From NCBI GenBank assembly GCA_035048815.1, contig JAUCBN010000020.1, positions 7,385,501-7,449,500 on the forward strand: a stretch of DNA of 64,000 nt, given 5' to 3'. The stretch's first letter is position 1. Every line of letters starts with the position of its first letter. The DNA comes from Abelmoschus esculentus. Lineage: Eukaryota > Streptophyta > Magnoliopsida > Malvales > Malvaceae. A program made the position numbers and the translations under genes. The notes under the pieces were generated by a model. It was not told the DNA's origin, did no database searches, and worked only from the letters and a program-made list of their open reading frames with translations. This document shows, one piece after another, positions 35,130-46,929 of this stretch.

Positions 35130-36853
35130 GGTGGGGTGTTCAACTTTAAGAATGTCGGAGCTTTGACTATTTGGTTCACAGGTTTTTCGGTTTGAATTTT
35201 TTTTACAAAGTCTGTCAGCTTTTCATATAATATATATTACTCAAGTATGATGTAATAACAAAATAATATTTATTTATTTATTTAAAGTCCTAGTAAATTG
35301 GCTTCATTTTAAATATATGAATATAAATACGTACTAAATATGAAACAAAAAAATGATTTTTTGTTGCTTTTCGATTTTGGGGTTTCGCCGACCAGCGTGA
35401 TTATTTTGTCTTTTGTCAAATATCGGTTCTATGCGGTTTAACCATACACGGTCGGAAGCACAAGTCTGGTTCAGTTTCTGACCAATCAGTTTCTGACTGA
35501 TTCGCACCTGCATTCCACACTTATATATTCCATTAATTTATAGGAGCTTAATCGCGTTAATTAAATAAAACATGATTATTTTTTTCTAACGTTTGTATCC
35601 AAATATCTTGTTTTTAATATTATTTATGTATATGAGGTGTTATATAATTTTTTATTTTTTATTGATAAGAATAATTTTATTTTTTAATGTCAAACGAGTT
35701 TCTGACATAAATGTTAAGGTCAAAAATTATTATTTTTAACATCAGATATATAAATAATATTAAAAATAACATATTTGTTGGTAAAAATTGCTTCTTCTTC
35801 ACTTTCAAATTAATGCAACTCCTAAAGATATACAAATCCATTCAAATTCTAAAATTATTATTGTTCGAATGACTTTATTTAAACATCATCTTATTTTTTT
35901 TAAACAGTAAAGCATCACTTATTGTCACAAATAATAATATTTAAACGGGTATAAATTGTCTACCTCTTTTTTATACATCTTTTTATGCTTTCGTTTTAAA
36001 TTAGAGGGTTTAAGATTTAAGATTTAGAGTTCAAAATTAGAGGTTGTGATTAAGATTTAAGGAATTAAGGGTAAGGTGTAGAGTTTAAGATATAAAAAAT
36101 AAGGGTTAAAGATTAAAATTTAATTTATTTTAAAATTTTAAAAATATAATAAAGAGAAATCATTTTTACGCTATTTAAACACTTGCACTTTTTAGATTTC
36201 AACAGATAAATACATATTTCAATTGAAAATAATAATATCATGACGAATTACAACTTTATGGCATTATAAATGTGTGATCCTAAATCATTTAAATATCCTA
36301 AAGCTTTGGTTCCCACAATAAGAATTAAATATTTTATTTCAAGGTTTGGACAATGCTAAAGTGGACTTCTCTTTTGGTGTCTTTAAGGAATAATATACTA
36401 ATTTAATTAGAGTTGATTTGGTTTTTGTCATGATTTATATATTTAATAAGGTTTTGACTTCAGGAGGATTTCCACTGCGGTTTTTGGAATATCATCTGAG
36501 AAAAGGTCAAAGCCAGGTGATCATATTGACAACATTGATACCATATTAAAATAATGTAATACCGTTTTATTATATACTATTTTATGAGGGTATACATTAC
36601 GGTATGATCATTATTAGATTTGTTTTAATGAATATTTTTTTTTAAAAAAGTAATTTGATAAATATTTTTATTTTAGTTCATTTTTGTTGTCCAAGTTTCA
36701 CGTTTAAAGCTACTATTAATAGAGATTGGTCTAAATGATAAACAATTTAGTTTTATTTAAACAATTCTCTGATTCAAGACATTGTGCATACAAAAAAAAT
36801 TGTTATAAGATTCAACCATAAAACTAAATATACGATACGGGTCGATCTAAATT
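35130..36853. other. Gene-free AT-rich stretch upstream of the P450
   Basis: No coding signal. Contains TTTA-type microsatellite at about 35268-35285 and a run of degenerate TTTAAGATTTA/AGGGTTTA units at about 36000-36125. Confidence 0.6.
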
Positions 36854-37030
36854 TAGGGATAGAACCAGGATTTGAGGTTGAGGGGGGCATAACATAAATA
36901 TTTAAAAGTAGAAGGGTAAATTCATAAAAAATAATTTTTAAAAGAATTTAAATAGGTGGACAAAAGTGAAAAAAAATTCTTCGGGGTGGGAGCGAATACC
37001 CCTCCCCACCACTCTTTAACTTCGTCCCTA
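36854..37030. mobile_element. hAT-type MITE (177 bp)
   Basis: Ends TAGGGATAGAACC and CTTCGTCCCTA are imperfect inverted repeats, flanked by an exact 8-bp duplication TCTAAATT (36846-36853 and 37031-37038). Eight-base duplications with TAGGG ends fit the hAT superfamily. Non-coding. Confidence 0.85.
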
Positions 37031-37380
37031 TCTAAATTAATTAAGATAAAATTCTAAAAACCGAAAAAATATAAAAAAAAAGTTACGAATATACTTAATT
37101 AATTCTAATTAGTGGGTTTATTTTATATAACAATTCCAATAAAAAAAGTTATAGAATAAATAGATAAAAGATTTATATTTTTGAAGAGTGGTACGGTTTG
37201 AAATGGAATTAAATTTTTCTGCCAACAATTCCTCGAGAACCTCATGCATTCAACGGTTTCAGTATTCAACTTTTTCCTTTGTTGTCTTTATTATTTATTT
37301 CTTATAAAACTCTAATTCAATTTTAGGGCTTATACGATATCAGCATAGTTTAGGGGTAACATAGTTTAAATAAGCTTAAC

Positions 37381-37633
37381 GCGAGAGATTATATCATAGG
37401 CTCGGCCTATCAGCCGTGGTTCTTAACCAATTAAAATTACTCATTCTGTCACTAATCAGCCATGTAATTAATGTAATTTTTAAAATTTATATTTTTAAAA
37501 TGACATGAAAATTCTGAGTGAAGATTCATTGGTTGGAAAAAAATGAGATGGAGATTAGTGGTGAAGTGGATGGTTATTATTGGATGGAACCACGGCTGAC
37601 GTGATAGGCCGGACCCATGATATAATTTCTCGC
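37381..37633. mobile_element. MITE with about 45-bp terminal inverted repeats
   Basis: The left arm GCGAGAGATTATATCAT...CAGCCGTGGTTC is matched inverted by GAACCACGGCTG...ATGATATAATTTCTCGC on the right. TTAA flanks both sides (offset by one C on the left), a possible duplication. Ends could extend a little further out. Non-coding; the whole unit could fold into one long hairpin. Superfamily not assigned. Confidence 0.75.
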
Positions 37634-37639
37634 TTAATG

Positions 37640-38844
37640 CCCCTTACGCTGGCATCCTACGTAACATGATGACGTGTAAAATAAACTCCACGTGTGAGAA
37701 GAAAAATTGCCTTCAAATTCAAAAGATATACCCACGTGAACCAACTACATTTATATTTCACCAGTGCTGCATGCCTGTAACGATAGAATATCCACGTTTA
37801 AATTGATTTTTGTGGTTTTATTTAAAATAAATTAAATTAATACTAAAATATTTTGTTTATGATTGGTGGTGAAATTCAATATTATTTATTTAAATAATTA
37901 TTTATAATTTTCTAAATTTAAGATGTCAAAATGAATTATATATACATTTGAGGATTAAAACGCATTTTCACTATTATCTGGATTTAAAAAAATCATTTGT
38001 TACTTTGGGATCAACTTATATTAATAAAGAGGTTAATATGTGCTCCATGTCCATATATTCTTTATAGATTTGAAATTTATAATCGTTTTAATTTTTTTTT
38101 TTTTTATAAAAAGGTAAGAAAATTCTGCCAAGCGACAATACATCCGTCCTTAAACATATAAGGGTAAAATATTAAATGTATAAAAGAGTATATACACTTG
38201 AAACATATTTTAACCAATCGAAAATCATTTATTTTTTAAATAAATTTTAGTATAATTAAATAACAAATAAAAAGAAACATGCAAAAATTATGTCTATATT
38301 GTTCTGTTCACATATTATATGTTTAAAACACAAATATTGTTTATGTTTGTTAAGGGGAGAAAACCAAGCGTTTTGTGAAAGATGAAAATATCCGATATGC
38401 GTATTGCTACAAGAGGGTGTTTCTAGACCCACTCATTTAGTTGTTTATGTCGTATTAAATTAGATTATTCTATTTAATGATATATAGAAAAAAATAATTT
38501 TTTTAAAAATAAAATATAAATTTATTATTAAATAAAATTATAGATAATGTAATGAGTTAGACTCGTTTAATATTTTTCTCTCTAAAAACAGTTCTTTTAG
38601 TTTATGTTTTTTCCTTAATTAGTTTTATATATTTTGTGATGTTATTTCTTTTATTTTTAAATATTAGATCGGATCAGATCATTTAACTGTTAGTAACAAT
38701 AATACTCTTGTCGATCAAACTTGTTTTAATTTTGTCGACTAAACGTGTGATATTTGGTTGGATGTTCTTGTGTAGCGTTGAATGTGTTCATTTGGAATTT
38801 TTATTTTATTTAACATTGATCGTTCAATTATTTTACTGTAATTA
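37640..38844. other. Gene-free AT-rich stretch
   Basis: No coding or structured repeat signal that I can support. Confidence 0.5.
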
Positions 38845-38910
38845 TTGGTGCTCGAACCTGTGAGCTCTAGAAACAACAACCGTTATGTTAACCACTTGGG
38901 CTAAAAGACT
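38845..38910 (-). repeat. tRNA-derived SINE relic
   Basis: The minus strand has an A-box-like TAGCCCAAGTGG and, about 35 bases on, a B-box-like GGTTCGAGCACC, the split polymerase III promoter typical of plant tRNA-derived SINEs. Element ends and duplications are not identifiable. Confidence 0.45.
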
Positions 38911-39350
38911 CATGCTTTAAAATTCTTTTATTCACAATGTTTACTATTTTTATCAATAATAAAATAATTTGTTTGAAAAAATTTAGAAAACAAATAATAA
39001 TATGTTTTAGGTATAATTATTGATGTATAATTTATTGAACAATTCAAATCACATATAATAAAGATTTATTTTAAGGATGATTTTTAATTTAGTTATTTTA
39101 AACATATTCTCATACTTAAATTATAAATTTTATTTAAAGGACCAAAAGTTATAATATAATGATATATGATATATAAGGACATAAATTATAAACTACCTAA
39201 ATCAATTTTATTGCTAGAAAAAAAAAAGACTTGAGCTTCTGACCTTCAACACACGAAAATTGAGGTTCCGGACGAATAAAAAAAGTCAAAGTGGCTGAGC
39301 ACTTTCTAATCTAATTAAATAATTATAACTAAATCCAATAATAGATCAAA

Positions 39351-39584
39351 TATTATAAATATCTTTATTTATGGTAGATATTTATATATTAAATAATATT
39401 ATAAATATCTTTATTATTAGGGTTTAATATCCATTAAAATTAAGGTTTCTATCTTATCTCTATAAATATAGACTTGGAAAAAACATTGTACACAACCCTA
39501 CTTTGAGAATATAATATAAATATCTCTTTTTGTCTCTAATCTTTATTCATCTTTTTTTTTCTTGTTATTTACTCTTTATTCACA
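39351..39584 (+). repeat. 5' LTR of copia element C
   Basis: A 234-bp LTR ending TTTATTCACA, homologous to the minus-strand LTR at 50686-50917 and the partial LTR at 46781-46929. Shared blocks: ATATCTTTATTTATGG, CTATAAATATAGACTT (promoter-like TATA) and ATTCACA. The expected TG at the start is mutated to TA. It is followed by ACACGTTATCAACACGAG, the likely primer region. Confidence 0.7.
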
Positions 39585-40477
39585 ACACGTTATCAACACG
39601 AGACTCTAACCAACGGAGGTGTTTATCGTTCGAATCTTAAAGGAGTTATTGAAAAGAAATTGTTACTAGCATGAATCAATCATAAGTTCTTCTCCCTCTA
39701 TTGTATTTTAATTATCGATTATTTTTCTCTCTTGATCTTTAACTTGATTTTTAATTTTTGAAAAATCATTGGTTATTTGTTGTTTGTGTAACGATAGAGT
39801 GACTCAATTACCGTGGTTCTTGTTAATAATTTCCGAAAAGGATTTTAACAAAATATTGGTGACTAAATCTACCATATATTCAATTTAGCTTAGAAAGTCC
39901 AGTATGTTTTACTTATTTATCTTGATATAGTGGACAATTAATTATTCTCAAATTAAGGGATGATTGTTCAAAGCGTAAAATTATCATGTACTTAAAATAC
40001 AATGACATATACTGGTAGTGTTTTGCATCTATTTAATTTAAGATTATTTTTCTTTAGTTATGACCAATATTTGTTTATTTTGATGATGAAAGTTTACGTT
40101 TTTAATTATGTGTTAAATATTAAATGATATTGGAAAAAAATATTGAAAATTTAATTAATTAATATATTATATGTTATGTTGGTTTAATCCGAGTATATTG
40201 TATGGACACCCCGTTCTGCGAGGATACTGGTTTCAAAGGAGGTTCTTTTTAAAGGACCTTGTAGATAGATTTAATAATGTTCCGTATGAGGATAAAATTT
40301 TTGATCTTTGTATGTATTGTATATATATTAGTTGATCAATAAATATTTAATAGTATGATTGTTATAAAGTCTATATTTGCTTGAAAGCAATATTTTTTGT
40401 ATCGAAAAACTCGACTATAGAATTCTCCCAAGTTCAAGTTACGAAAATCGTCTTGATCCAAGAATTTTTATGGGAGA

Positions 40478-40735
40478 CATTCCATGAAGTGAATCCATGC
40501 ATGATGTTTATTCCGTGCAATTATTGTATTTATATTATTCCTTGAAGTGAATGCAAGCATAATTTTATTTCATGCGATTATTGTATTTATGTCATTCCCT
40601 GAAGTGAATGCAAGCATAATGTTTATTTCATGCGATTATTGGATTTATGTCATTCCCTGAAGTGAATGCAAGCATGATGATTATTCCATGTGATTATTGG
40701 ATTTGTTTCATTCCTTGAAGTGAATGCAAACATGA
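40478..40735 (+). repeat. 58-bp tandem repeat with CATTCC...GAATG hairpin
   Basis: Five copies of GAAGTGAATG lie at 40486, 40544, 40601, 40659 and 40717, spaced 57-58 bp. Most read CATTCCCTGAAGTGAATG, a potential CATTC/GAATG stem. The hairpin recurs singly at about 40891, 41664 and 41699 in the same element. Confidence 0.85.
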
Positions 40736-42099
40736 TAATTCACAATATGATTAGTGAACAAAACTCAGTTATGTGCTAGAGTATCACTGATGATGATATG
40801 CTAAAAAAACATACTGCACTTTTTAAACATTAATGTTGTCATGTAGATACAATATTGTTAAAAAATTTAAATACCTTTTAGTCTCCACTCGATTCCCTGA
40901 AGTGAATGTAATATTTTATAGTGGAAAGAATAAATGTTACATTAGTAATTCTGGTCACGATTGAGGTCATAAAAATAGACATCGATAAAATAATCCTTTT
41001 GAGAATGTTTATATCCATCAGAAGTGAGATTATAAAGATGACAAGAATGATAGAGATCATATCAAAATCTTTATGTTATCAATGCGATGTACAAACCATT
41101 GGTCTTGTAGTTGTCAAATGCTGAAGTATTATGGACTTTATCCATAATCATGAATGATAAATAAAATAAAAAAATAAACAAATTTTCTTTGTGACGAAAA
41201 TAATTATGGCTTTGTTGGTCCAACTTAATTGGATATTGTTAATTTTCTCAAAACCCTTGAAGGTAATAATTCGTTATTTATTTTATTTCCCTTATAACTT
41301 CTAAAGAGAACAATTATTCTTTCATTTTTTTTTTTTGTTTTATGTTAATTTTTTTATTTATTATTTTACTTTACATATTATTTATTTACACTTTATGTTA
41401 ATTTATCCTTTGAAGAATATTATTACTTCCGAAATAAAAATATACAATGAATTGTGACTATTTATGCCAAGCAAACAATGCAACTACTCATATTGTACTT
41501 AAACATAAGAAATATTTTTCCTTTTAAATGCAAGAGAGAAGTTGGAAAATGTGAGTACTATATCTCAAAGTAATAAAATATCAATACTTCGGAAGAGTTC
41601 TTGAGAGTTTATATTTGATAGATAAACGATTTGATATGATGTGCTATATTTAATATTTTCTCATTCTCCAAAGTGAATGGTACAAAGCACATATTTTTCA
41701 TTCCCCGAAGTGAATGAAAAAAAGTACATATTAAAAGGTGTATAATTATGCATATTTTCCCATTTTAAATGAAAAGGAATAATGTGAGTACTATATCCGG
41801 AGTACAAATATCACAAAAGGCTCCGACTGAGAAAATATGTTATTGTCAAATGAAACTTTATTCTATATTTACAGTGCATTATACTCGTCAAATTTGTAAA
41901 GAGACTTATTGAGTTTTATATATATTTGCATAAATATATTAAGAATATTAGTCAAAGGGATACTGACTATCTCAATATTACGAGTATAACTCAAGGCAAT
42001 AAGAAAATCTTAACAAAATTACATGAACTATCATCCATATTATACTATAAAAGAATTAGTATAAATTGAAGCTCATGCTATTGTAAACCAGATGTTTAC

Positions 42100-43310
42100 T
42101 GCTAATTTTATTTAGCATGACCGGTTAGTCCATCCCGATTCAATTATGATGCCAAAATTTGTTGACACTTTCATGTGGTCATTTATTGAAGAACTAAAAT
42201 TCTCTTCAATTTAATTTTTTTATGTGATACTTGCTATCAAAGCAATTTGATTATTCAATTATCATCAACTAAAATAAAGTGTAAATCTATTAATTTTTTG
42301 GAACGAATACAAGGTGATATATATGGTCTCATACACCTTTCTTATAGTCCATATAAATATTTTATGATTTTAATCGATGCACCGACTAGATGATCATATG
42401 TATTCTTGTTATTAACCCTCAACTTGGTGCTTGTAAGGCTATTTGCTCAGTTGATAAAATTACAAGCACATTTTCCAGATTATCTTATAAAGACAATTGG
42501 TCTTGATAATGTTGATGACATATCATTTTATATGTAGTATCACTAATTCTCATCAAGCCAACAAATGATCATAAGTTCTCCCCATTACAAATGGTTTTGG
42601 TCAAGAACCAAATATTTATCATCTTATATTTTTTTGGTGTGCGGTATATGTTCTAATTGCTCCACCATAACGCACAAAGATGAGTTCTGTTTGGAATAAA
42701 TGTTATATTTAAATTCCCCTTGATAATTAAATATCTTGAACTTCTGATAGGGAATTTATTTATAGTTCGATTTATTGATTATCATTTTAATGAGTCAGTT
42801 TACCCAACATTAGGGGGAGAAAATAAAATAACAGGAAAAAAAATTAAGTTGGAATGAATTATCATTTTCTTAGTTTGATCTACATATTCAACAATGTGAA
42901 CTATAAGTTCAAAGGATAATTCATTTAGCAAATCAATTGTCAGATGATTTTGCTGACCCTAAAAGAATGACTAAGTCATGTGTACCAGCTATGAATGCTC
43001 CAATTAAATTTGGCGTCCTAAAAGGACAGACTCTAGTTGCTAATGAGTTTAACATAAGCATGAAGCATGGTAGACAAGTAGGTTTCAAAGATAAAAAATC
43101 CACAAAAAAGAAAAGGAGCAATATTTTATGATTGTCTGATCGAGAAATCAACGTATTATGAAAATCTCTAAAAAAGATTAAAAGGTCTCCAATAGAGATA
43201 TTGATATGACTCATGTACCTGATAGAAAAAGATCTCAATAGATTATGTCATGTCAGGTAATAAGTGGAACTGGAATTAAATCATCATTGATAATATATTT
43301 GGTGCAAGTA
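42100..43310 (+). pseudogene. Ty1/copia pol: integrase and start of reverse transcriptase, decayed
   Basis: Plus-strand frames show, in order: a GAG-pre-integrase block (HDRLVHPDSIMM, near 42120-42160); integrase core (GDIYGLIHLSYSPYKYFMIL, then IKTIGLDN) around 42312-42520; FGQEPNIYHLIFFGCAVYV near 42596-42660; YPTLGGENK near 42802; FADPKRMTKSCVPAMNAPI (42950-43005); and a lead-in to reverse transcriptase near 43230-43300. Stops and frameshifts occur throughout. Integrase would insert element DNA into the host. The relic is not functional. Confidence 0.8.
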
Positions 43311-43355
43311 TGAAGTCATACACCTTAACGATGCAAGCATACACCTTTTCCAAGT

Positions 43356-44337
43356 TGTAATATTTTAGATGTCGAATCAACAGAGACTGAGTAACCACGT
43401 AGTGTATCTTTCCTACACTAATAAAACTAAAACACAAGTAATCGTTAAATATGATTAACTAAATAATTGATTAAAATCAAGATGAAATGGAAAGACTAGG
43501 TTGATTGTTTTGTAGTATGGAATCCAGTTGCACAATATTCTCCTCTTATTAATGCAAATAGTTGAAGTGTCGTCTTGTCAGGTCGCCTTAGTTGCTTCGG
43601 CGAGTTATGCCTTATCGATATTTCAACAACTCATAGTTCGACAGAGAATCCTTAATTGTCTTCTCCTTATCCCTAATTTAGAGTACTATTGAAGCTCACG
43701 TCTTGATGATACCTCTCAGCGTGAATCAAGGGTGAACAACAACCGATGATATGCTTCCTTTTAGTCGCTGAAATCCTGGTTGGCTTATCTCTAAGCTTGA
43801 TTAGTCAATGCCTAAGAGTAAATACCGTATTCACTCGTTTTATGAGCCTAACTATCCCTAGTCTAGACAAATAGGTTTTTCCTCGCAAACTAATATTCCG
43901 AGCTCATATGCAGGAAAGAGTATGAAACAAGAGTGAATAAACTTTGAATTCTGAAATTACATTAATAAGAATATAATAAAGATACAACCTTCTTCCACAA
44001 CTACTCTGCAATTAAGCAAAGCTTTAGGAAAAGTTTAGAACATAGTGAGGTTGACAATGACTATGATTTTAATCAAGGAAGCCGACTTACTTCTCCTAGG
44101 ACTAAGGATCGGTTTATATAGGCTAAGCCTAGGTAAAAGCATCTCATAAGTGATGGGAGTTCTAATAGCAATAAAATACAACTTTATATTAAATACAAGT
44201 TCTTTATTTTATTTCCTAATTTTGCTTCGACTCTTTAACTTCCCGTAGCTTTGACCATGGCTCGACTTGCTTTCCTTGGCGTTGTTTCTTTTCTAACTGG
44301 TTCACTGGTTTTGACTCTTTATTATCTATCTATCGTA
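43356..44337 (-). repeat. LTR of gypsy element B2 (same family as LTR B)
   Basis: Homologous over its length to 5005-5021, 6842-6937 and 12026-12918 but without the insertions found there. To its right on the minus strand lies CTTGAGGATAAGCAA and GTTTGGGGGTACC (44580-44610), the kind of tail found between pol and the 3' LTR of Athila/Tat elements. This is therefore probably the 3' LTR of a minus-strand element. The right limit is approximate. Confidence 0.65.
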
Positions 44338-44920
44338 AATCGTATATCAACTTTACTGTGTTGTCGCAACAACCAAATTGCTGCCATGGATGCTAAAATG
44401 TAACCGTACCTATTATACCAAATAATATATAAAAATAGTATTTAAGTACATGGATGCTGAAATGTAGAAAATATACAGAATTATCAAGTATTTTCATTAA
44501 AGTCTATTAATTATAAGCAATAATTGAGTGGAGAGTGACATAAAATATAGGACTTTTACGCACTTATAAGGTACCCCCAAACTCTAACTATTGCTTATCC
44601 TCAAGCGAGCAAATATAATTTAAGTCAAAATTTTCATAGTAATATGCCTTCCTATCTGCCGCGGTAGAGCTCCTTTCTTGGCTCGGCCTCTTCTAGGTTC
44701 TAGGATTTCCTCGAAACTAGACTATGAGTCTTTGTGAGTGTGTACATAGCTATAACAAATCTGATTTTCTAAGTTATAATCCTTTTTCTAACTCAAGACT
44801 CCTAACTTAGATTTTTATTATGTTTTCCCTTTTTCACTATGATGTATATAAATATATATGAGAGTATATATTTGTATTTTTTGAGACGGTTTTGGGCACC
44901 TCAAGTGTTAAACTACTCTC

Positions 44921-45030
44921 ACTAGAGCCAATTCCGGGCACCTCTAGTAAGTGGGAAAATATTTCAAGTCTTAGAGCCAGTGATGGGAACCTCTAAGGAC
45001 TGTACTAGAGCCAGTGATAGACACCTCTAG
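44921..45030. repeat. Three hairpins with compensatory stems
   Basis: ACTAGAG...CTCTAGT (44921-44948), CTTAGAG...CTCTAAG (44970-44997) and CTAGAG...CTCTAG (45005-45030) enclose similar loops (CCAGTGATGGGAAC-like). Between the first and second, two stem positions change on both arms so that pairing is kept. Confidence 0.7.
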
Positions 45031-45156
45031 ATAAAATCTAAAGTCCAAGTCTCTATTGCTTTTCAAAGAAAAGAACTTATAAAATCAACTTATTCTAGTA
45101 GTGTTTATATTTTTCAGGTTCATAGTCTATTCCTAAGTACTCTTTTTATGATACCT

Positions 45157-46221
45157 TGTTGAGCTTGAAGATGCTCGATGAATAACCGATTAAACTCGCC
45201 AAGTGGTAGAGAAGTGGTTAATTTGGGTGGATTTGTGTGGAAGCAAAAATTGGACAATAAAACACAAGGATTTAGAGTGGTTCGGACTTCTAACCCAAGT
45301 CCTACATCCACTACCTTAGCTTCCTACTAAGGATTTCCCAAATTCACTAAGAATCTCTTCCTTTTGAGGGCAAATGGCTAACCTTACAAACCTTGACTCA
45401 AACCCGAATCAAGCATCCAAAGTTCATAACCCGAACTTTGGGAATCCTATCAATAAAGAGATAAACTTAAGCAAACTTGTTTAATCCTTCTAATAAGGCT
45501 AACTGTTTGCAACTAAGCTCTCACCCAATCTTAAGACACTTGAGCATACAAAAACATTAAGCTCACAAGTGTTGTCTACCCAAAAATGTAAGAATTAAGC
45601 TCTAAGACAATTCTTGAATCATAATGTTGTTTACAATAAAATATTAGTCTTCTCTTGATGCTTGAGGCTTCCTTTTATCATCCCAAGTGAGCTTCTAGCC
45701 GTTAGTGACCGTTGAGATTGGTTTGGAGCCTTTTGGAGCTGATTTCAAGGCTTATTTCCTCTTCTGGTGCAGGAGGTATCGATACCCCTTACACTGGTAT
45801 CGAAACACCCTCTTTGGGAAATAGCCGTTGACCTACATTTATGAACTGGTATTGATACCAGTATTGATACCGCTCCTAGCCGTTGGGGGTTTTCATAAAA
45901 TCGTTTTATGATCGTTAGGGGTATCGAAACAAGGTTCGAAACCAAACTTCACAGTGTGAAAGAGTATCGATACCACTGTGATTTTGCCTTTGAAAACATG
46001 TCATTGAAGAATAGGTATCGAAACACCTTGAAGGTGTATCGAAACACCTGGGTTAAAAACACTTCTTTGGTTTCTTTAAATCATTTAAAACACATTTAGA
46101 AACTCTTAAAAACATCTTAAATATATTTTCAAGTAGTTTGAACATAAGAACCATTTTTGAAATCTTTTCAAATTAGTCCAAAACTATTTTTCAATTATTA
46201 TATCAAAACATTAGTTCTACA
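45157..46221. mobile_element. Solo LTR J (1065 bp)
   Basis: Starts TGTTGAGCTTGAAG, ends TTAGTTCTACA, with an exact TACCT duplication at 45152-45156 and 46222-46226. No coding sequence; the frames at 45120-46099 are within LTR sequence. Carries a CGATACC cluster at 45775-46049. Confidence 0.83.
45775..46049. repeat. CGATACC/CGAAAC motif cluster in LTR J
   Basis: About ten variants, including GGTATCGATACC, GGTATCGAAACACC, GTATTGATACC and GTATCGATACCACTG. They lie in the second half of the LTR, as in LTRs A, G and I. Confidence 0.75.
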
Positions 46222-46514
46222 TACCTTCATGAATTCAAGTCTGGTGAATGGTACACTCTGCTACGGCGGGCTGAATGGCATATTGTTACTGAAGCAGATG
46301 CTATAAAATTGGTAGACTTAAAGAAAATTGCATAAAGAAGTGTAATAAACAAAAATTAAAGCAATTCTCGATAATAAGCAGATATTTCCATACATTACAG
46401 TTTTTAGTTACATACACAAAAGTGGATTAATGCTCTCTCAAACTCATGGGATGCATTGTCCTCAATTCTTTAGAATAAAGATAGATAAGAGAAAAAGATA
46501 AACCGAAAATAAAT

Positions 46515-46560
46515 AAGAGAAAAGAAAAAGAAAAGAAAAAAGAAAAGAAAAGAAAAATAA
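46515..46560 (+). repeat. (GAAAA)n microsatellite
   Basis: A purine-only run of AGAAAAG-type units of about 45 bp. Confidence 0.85.
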
Positions 46561-46780
46561 GAAAATGTTACGTCACTAGATTTGAGGAGATTCAAAAGAA
46601 TCATTTGAATCGTTGTTGATAACCAACTTTCGGCAGCTCCGTAGTAGCGGCTGTGCTACTCTCAGCGGGATGTCAACAGGTTTCTTGGATGATCGCGGGG
46701 GTTGGAATCGTATGGGAGTGGGTTGCTTCTCGACCTCTTCCTTGGAGTGTGTGTTGATTGGTGCGGTGGCAAATGTACTT

Positions 46781-46929
46781 TATTATTAGAGGTTAGTATC
46801 TATTGAAATTAGGGTTTTCATCTTATTCCTATAAATATAGACTTTTAGAGAAAGCATTGTATACAATCTTAATTTAAGAATATATATCTTTGTTCATCTA
46901 TTTTGTTCTTATTCTTTACTTTATTCACA
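46781..46929 (+). repeat. Partial 3' LTR of copia element C
   Basis: Matches the right part of the LTR at 39351-39584 (TTATTATTAGAGGTTA, CTATAAATATAGACTT, ATTGTATACAATC) and ends TTATTCACA. The left third is missing, replaced by element B2 sequence. Confidence 0.7.

Larger units (their letters stand above)
39585..43355 (+). mobile_element. Internal region of copia element C (truncated)
   Basis: After the 5' LTR this region runs through a non-coding or decayed gag part with a 58-bp tandem repeat, then integrase, and ends inside the reverse transcriptase lead-in near 43310-43355, where gypsy element B2 begins. The rest of reverse transcriptase and RNase H are missing. The frames 40878-41124 have no domain. 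Confidence 0.7.
44338..46780 (-). mobile_element. Internal remnant of gypsy element B2
   Basis: Holds the polypurine-like tail at 44580-44610, a hairpin trio at 44921-45030, solo LTR J, and at 46565-46780 a minus-strand coding remnant (EEVEKQPTPIRFQPPRSSKK, VDIPLRVAQPLL) that looks like a gag or gag-pol linker, tentatively. It is cut off at 46781 by copia LTR sequence. No intact reading frame. Confidence 0.5.

Noticed and set aside
36000..36125. Telomere-like TTTAGGG tract
   Set aside because: Units are highly irregular TTTAAGATTTA variants; low-complexity sequence is the simpler reading.
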